Source of the DNA: a virus
Reading direction: 5' to 3' (one strand)
Virus record (IMG/VR): IMGVR_UViG_3300031707_000165
Location: 1-24,765 of that record
Length of the DNA stretch: 24,765 nucleotides
Both the position numbers and the translations under genes were made by a program. Under the pieces are notes generated by a model. It saw nothing but the letters and a program-made list of their open reading frames with translations, ran no database searches and was not told the DNA's origin. Within the stretch, counting starts at the first letter, position 1; every line of letters begins with the position of its first letter. Below are positions 21,857 through 24,765 of the stretch, piece after piece.

Positions 21857-23327
21857 GTTGATAATTATTGATGAAGTAAATTGTAAATTCACTGGTCTTG
21901 ATCTCGATACCAGGAAAGCATTGGCCAAAAAATTCAAATATGAAGACCCCACGGCGAGATTTAGGCCTTCGTTTAAATTGGGAAGATGGGACGGGTCTGT
22001 TAGCTTTTTTGGATTGGGTGGGAATACATATATGTCAATGCTTGGCCAGGTATTGGAGTATCTAGAATCCAAGAATTTTTATATTGAATATGAAGATCTT
22101 AGAACTAGTCCATCATTAGAATTTGATAGAATTGAAGAAGATTACTGGGGAGATCTTTGTTGGCCCAAGGGGCATAGATATGCAGGAGAATTAATCCGTC
22201 TTCGTGATGACCAATGTGACGCTATTAATAAATTCCTAGAAAATCCCCAGTGCATTCAAGAGATCGCAACTGGTGCAGGAAAAACTATAATGACTGCAAC
22301 GCTTGCAAAAATATGCGAGAAATATGGTAGGACAATTCTTATCGTTCCCAATAAAAGTCTTGTTGAGCAGACAGAGGAAGATTATATTAATTGTAAATTA
22401 GATGTTGGTGTATATTATGGTGATCGAAAAGAGTTCAATAAAACCCACACCATTTGTACCTGGCAAAGTTTAAATATTCTTCATAAGAAAAATCAAGATG
22501 ATGACGAATTATTAAGTTTGGCTGAATTTTTAGATGGAGTTAATGCGGTAATGGTAGATGAAGTACATATGGCAAAGGCCGATGTACTAAAGCGCATCCT
22601 TACTCAAAATATAAGTAATGCCCCCATTCGTTGGGGATTGACCGGAACTATCCCCAAAGCCGAGATAGATTTTCAGAATATACGAACGTCATTGGGTGAT
22701 GTGGTGAACCGAGTAACTGCCAACGAGTTGCAAGAAAAAGGTATTTTAAGTGATTGCCATGTAAACATTATCCAAACAGGTGAATGGAAAGAGTTTAAAA
22801 GTTATGCCGAAGAGTTAAAATATCTCGTAACTGATCAAGTACGCATGGATTATCTTTCAAAAATGATAGGAAAGATTGCAGAGACTGGAAACACTTTAGT
22901 ATTGGTGGGACGAATTGAAACTGGTAAAATGATTCAAACTTATTTAAGTAACTTGTTTAGTCCGTTACCAGATAAACCAGAAGTTGCATTCATATCAGGA
23001 GTTGTTAAAACAAAAGATCGAAAGGATGAATATGACGAAATTAAGACCAGCAACAATAAAATCATTGTTGCAACTTATGGGGTGGCTGCTGTTGGTATCA
23101 ATATTCCTCGCATTTTTAATTTAGTATTCATCGAATCTGGAAAAAGTTTTACGCGAGTTATACAGAGTATTGGCCGAGGAATCCGAAAGGCCGACGATAA
23201 AGATTTTGTACAAATTTGGGATCTAACAGCCAGTACCAAATATGCAAAACGGCATCTTACCGAACGAAAACGTTTTTACAAAGAAGCAAAATACCCATTT
23301 ACTATAGAGAAGGTACAATATCAATAA
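21843..23327 (+). CDS. uvsW: ATP-dependent DNA helicase UvsW
   Basis: This protein has 494 aa from the proposed TTG start (T4 UvsW: 503 aa), or 505 aa if the ATG at 21810 is used. It is a superfamily 2 helicase that remodels branched DNA and R-loops and drives the switch to recombination-dependent replication. The N-terminal region R-F-R-P-S-F-K-L-G-R-W-D-G matches the substrate-recognition domain of UvsW. Helicase motifs follow in order: R-D-D-Q, A-T-G-A-G-K-T (I), V-P-N-K-S-L-V-E-Q-T (Ia), V-D-E-V-H (II), L-T-G-T-I-P (III), T-Y-G-V-A-A-V-G-I-N-I-P (V) and Q-S-I-G-R-G-I-R-K (VI). All catalytic residues are present. It overlaps the preceding gene by 14 bp and closes the recombination operon. 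Confidence 0.95.
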   Translation: MTSCKLIIIDEVNCKFTGLDLDTRKALAKKFKYEDPTARFRPSFKLGRWDGSVSFFGLGGNTYMSMLGQVLEYLESKNFYIEYEDLRTSPSLEFDRIEEDYWGDLCWPKGHRYAGELIRLRDDQCDAINKFLENPQCIQEIATGAGKTIMTATLAKICEKYGRTILIVPNKSLVEQTEEDYINCKLDVGVYYGDRKEFNKTHTICTWQSLNILHKKNQDDDELLSLAEFLDGVNAVMVDEVHMAKADVLKRILTQNISNAPIRWGLTGTIPKAEIDFQNIRTSLGDVVNRVTANELQEKGILSDCHVNIIQTGEWKEFKSYAEELKYLVTDQVRMDYLSKMIGKIAETGNTLVLVGRIETGKMIQTYLSNLFSPLPDKPEVAFISGVVKTKDRKDEYDEIKTSNNKIIVATYGVAAVGINIPRIFNLVFIESGKSFTRVIQSIGRGIRKADDKDFVQIWDLTASTKYAKRHLTERKRFYKEAKYPFTIEKVQYQ

Positions 23328-23329
23328 AT

Positions 23330-23359
23330 TTGACTTTGTCTTCTAATAGTTGCTATAAT
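23330..23359 (+). promoter_or_regulatory. Sigma70 promoter for the glycosyltransferase gene
   Basis: TTGACT (23330-23335), an 18-bp spacer and a consensus TATAAT (23354-23359) make the best sigma70-type promoter in the window. The ATG at 23365 is 5 nt after the -10 hexamer, so the transcript should start at or inside the start codon. No Shine-Dalgarno sequence is present. Confidence 0.8.
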
Positions 23360-23364
23360 ATATT

Positions 23365-24579
23365 ATGAATTATTCTAAATTTTCAGTCGTTATTCCGACT
23401 ATGTGGAAATATGAACCCTTCGTCAATTTCCTAAAAGATATTGTTGAATGCCCTTCAGTGGATGAGGTGATTATCATCAATAATGCCGTGGATTTAACTC
23501 CAGCAGAATATGATAAATCTCTTCGTCACCATGAAAAGATTATAGAGATATCTTATGGTGAGAATATCTTTGTGAATCCTGCATGGAATATTGGAGTACA
23601 AACCAGTAGAAATAAAAAAGTATGCATCATTAATGATGATATAATTTTTGATTTGCGGCTATTTCATCACGCAGATCGGGTGTTGAATGAACATACCGGT
23701 GTGCTTGGTTTATGCCAAGGTAGCACTGACTGGAACCAACCAACGTTAATTGATGGATCGATTGACATACGTCCATGGAATAATGAAGTTATTTCAGCTT
23801 ACGGTTGCCTTATGTTTGTTCATAAAGATTGGTGGATCGATATCCCAAGTGATTTGAAAGTATATTTTGGTGACAACTGGATATTTGATACATGTTTGAT
23901 GCGTGGTCTTCATCCCCATATTATCACCAATTTATTATTTCACACACCTTACGCAGTTACATCTCGTGATTTAGTTGGTGAATTTTCTGATAAAGAATCT
24001 GCAATATACTCAGAACATAAAAAAGAGTTTGGTAACCAATTAGGCACTATATTGAGCATTAGGGCATATCTGGAACATGAATATAACCAACATTGTGCAG
24101 CACAGACAGATATAAATGAACATTTACCAGTGTTATATGAATATGCAAAAAAATGTAATCAAGTAACCGAATTTGGAGTACGAACAGGAAGTAGTACAAG
24201 GGCATTTTTACATGCAGGTGTTAAACTCAGATCATATGATTTGGAAAAAAATGATTATGTTGAATACCTATTCGCAACTGGAAGGAATGCTGGCTTTGAT
24301 GTTCAATATATAACTGGTGAAGACGGCAACACCCTTACCAATGAAATTCAACCGACCGACTTGTTATTCATCGACACTGATCATACATATGTCCAGTTAT
24401 CAGCAGAATTAATGCGACATGCATATAAAGCCAATCGGTATATAGCATTCCACGATACAATATCATGTGCAGCTGAATTGAATCATGCTATATTAGAATT
24501 TTTGGCGCACAATCCTGAATGGAGGGTTGTGGTTCAACGCAATAATAATAATGGATTAACAATCCTTGAAAGGATCTGA
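23365..24579 (+). CDS. Glycosyltransferase (GT-A fold) fused to SAM methyltransferase
   Basis: This 404-aa protein has two domains. Residues 1-~205 look like a family-2-type glycosyltransferase: F-S-V-V-I-P-T (6-12), V-I-I-I-N-N (35-40), N-P-A-W-N-I-G-V (71-78) and the metal/nucleotide-sugar motif I-I-N-D-D-I (88-93). Residues ~255-404 look like a class I methyltransferase of the Methyltransf_24/CmcI type: E-F-G-V-R-T-G-S-S-T (motif I, 269-278), D-L-L-F-I-D-T-D-H-T-Y (332-342) and F-H-D-T (362-365), with a terminal N-N-N-N-G-L-T. Together they could add and methylate a sugar on DNA, a virion protein or a host glycan; the acceptor is not visible. It follows UvsW with its own strong promoter and overlaps the next gene by TGATG. 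Confidence 0.85.
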   Translation: MNYSKFSVVIPTMWKYEPFVNFLKDIVECPSVDEVIIINNAVDLTPAEYDKSLRHHEKIIEISYGENIFVNPAWNIGVQTSRNKKVCIINDDIIFDLRLFHHADRVLNEHTGVLGLCQGSTDWNQPTLIDGSIDIRPWNNEVISAYGCLMFVHKDWWIDIPSDLKVYFGDNWIFDTCLMRGLHPHIITNLLFHTPYAVTSRDLVGEFSDKESAIYSEHKKEFGNQLGTILSIRAYLEHEYNQHCAAQTDINEHLPVLYEYAKKCNQVTEFGVRTGSSTRAFLHAGVKLRSYDLEKNDYVEYLFATGRNAGFDVQYITGEDGNTLTNEIQPTDLLFIDTDHTYVQLSAELMRHAYKANRYIAFHDTISCAAELNHAILEFLAHNPEWRVVVQRNNNNGLTILERI

Positions 24580-24765
24580 TGCAAATATTAACTCTCAATA
24601 ATACAACTTTATATTTAAATGACCTCCCCGAAGAGGTGGATGACGATATGAGATTTTCAGTGTTGGATAATAATGATCCAAGTAATCCTGATTATTTTTT
24701 CATTCCATTAATATTTCTTGAAAGCTTTACAAGTCCCGCGGCGGTATTAAAGATAGGCCCCTATG
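24579..24765 (+). CDS. Conserved phage protein of unknown function (3' end beyond window)
   Basis: The ATG at 24579 overlaps the preceding stop as TGATG. The frame stays open for 62 codons to the window edge. The start reads M-Q-I-L-T-L-N-N-T-T-L-Y, then an acidic E-E-V-D-D-D-M-R-F segment and F-I-P-L-I-F-L-E-S-F. I recall proteins with this opening in marine T4-like phages, without a known function. No catalytic motif is visible in the part present. Confidence 0.75.
   Translation, partial: MQILTLNNTTLYLNDLPEEVDDDMRFSVLDNNDPSNPDYFFIPLIFLESFTSPAAVLKIGPY

Noticed and set aside
1-24765. tRNA genes, CRISPR arrays, insertion sequences, integrase or attachment sites
   Set aside because: I looked for cloverleaf-like spacers, regular repeats and transposase or integrase motifs and saw none; the intergenic spaces are too short for most of them.

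Overview
The window is a piece of the genome of a T4-like contractile-tailed phage (T4 superfamily myovirus). Neck, sheath, tube, head-completion, terminase and recombination proteins are all recognisably T4-type. Several have the long forms that I associate from memory with marine cyanophages, SAR11 phages and alphaproteobacterial T4-like phages, for example the C-terminally extended gp14 and gp15 homologues, a tail sheath of about 1100 residues and the gp32 type. The DNA is AT-rich and very tightly packed, and I see no tRNA, CRISPR array, insertion sequence or attachment site. The host cannot be read from the sequence; an aquatic alphaproteobacterium or cyanobacterium is a guess.

Layout. 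Positions 1-2970 are read leftwards: gp14-like neck protein, gp15-like sheath stabiliser and a Nudix hydrolase cut by the window edge. From a 48-bp divergent control region everything runs rightwards, except one small zinc/HNH gene at 4465-4800. The order is gp13 neck protein, dNMP kinase (gp1), giant tail sheath (gp18), tail tube (gp19), a tube-fold baseplate protein (gp54/gp48-like), a small conserved protein, gp4 head-completion nuclease, small terminase (gp16), two putative head-cargo proteins (195 and 459 aa), large terminase (gp17) and an 873-aa putative virion protein. From 17893 there is a replication/recombination block: gp32, UvsX, an 82-aa acidic protein, UvsY, a 400-aa unknown with a possible HARP-like domain, and UvsW. 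It is followed by a glycosyltransferase-methyltransferase fusion and the start of a further conserved gene.

How it fits together. The structural genes build the neck and tail and package DNA; gp4, gp16 and gp17 handle DNA ends and filling. The recombination block is translationally coupled by stop/start overlaps, consistent with co-production of ssDNA-binding, strand-exchange, mediator and branch-remodelling proteins.

The most striking signal is regulatory. Late-promoter-like octamers ending in TAAATA lie exactly 5 nt before the ATG of five late genes (gp14, gp13, gp54-like, gp17, 873-aa protein). None of these five has a Shine-Dalgarno sequence. By T4 late-promoter geometry, transcription would start on the A of the ATG, giving leaderless mRNAs. 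Genes with a leader (gp1, gp18, gp19, gp32, UvsX, the 82-aa gene, UvsW) have clear Shine-Dalgarno sequences. The glycosyltransferase gene shows the same leaderless arrangement with a sigma70-like promoter. Other points of interest are a capsid-targeting-like N-terminus on a putative head cargo protein, short motifs and glycine zippers shared by two putative head proteins, Trp-rich modules shared by neck and sheath proteins, and a possible separation of the acidic SSB-type tail from gp32 onto the small protein between UvsX and UvsY.
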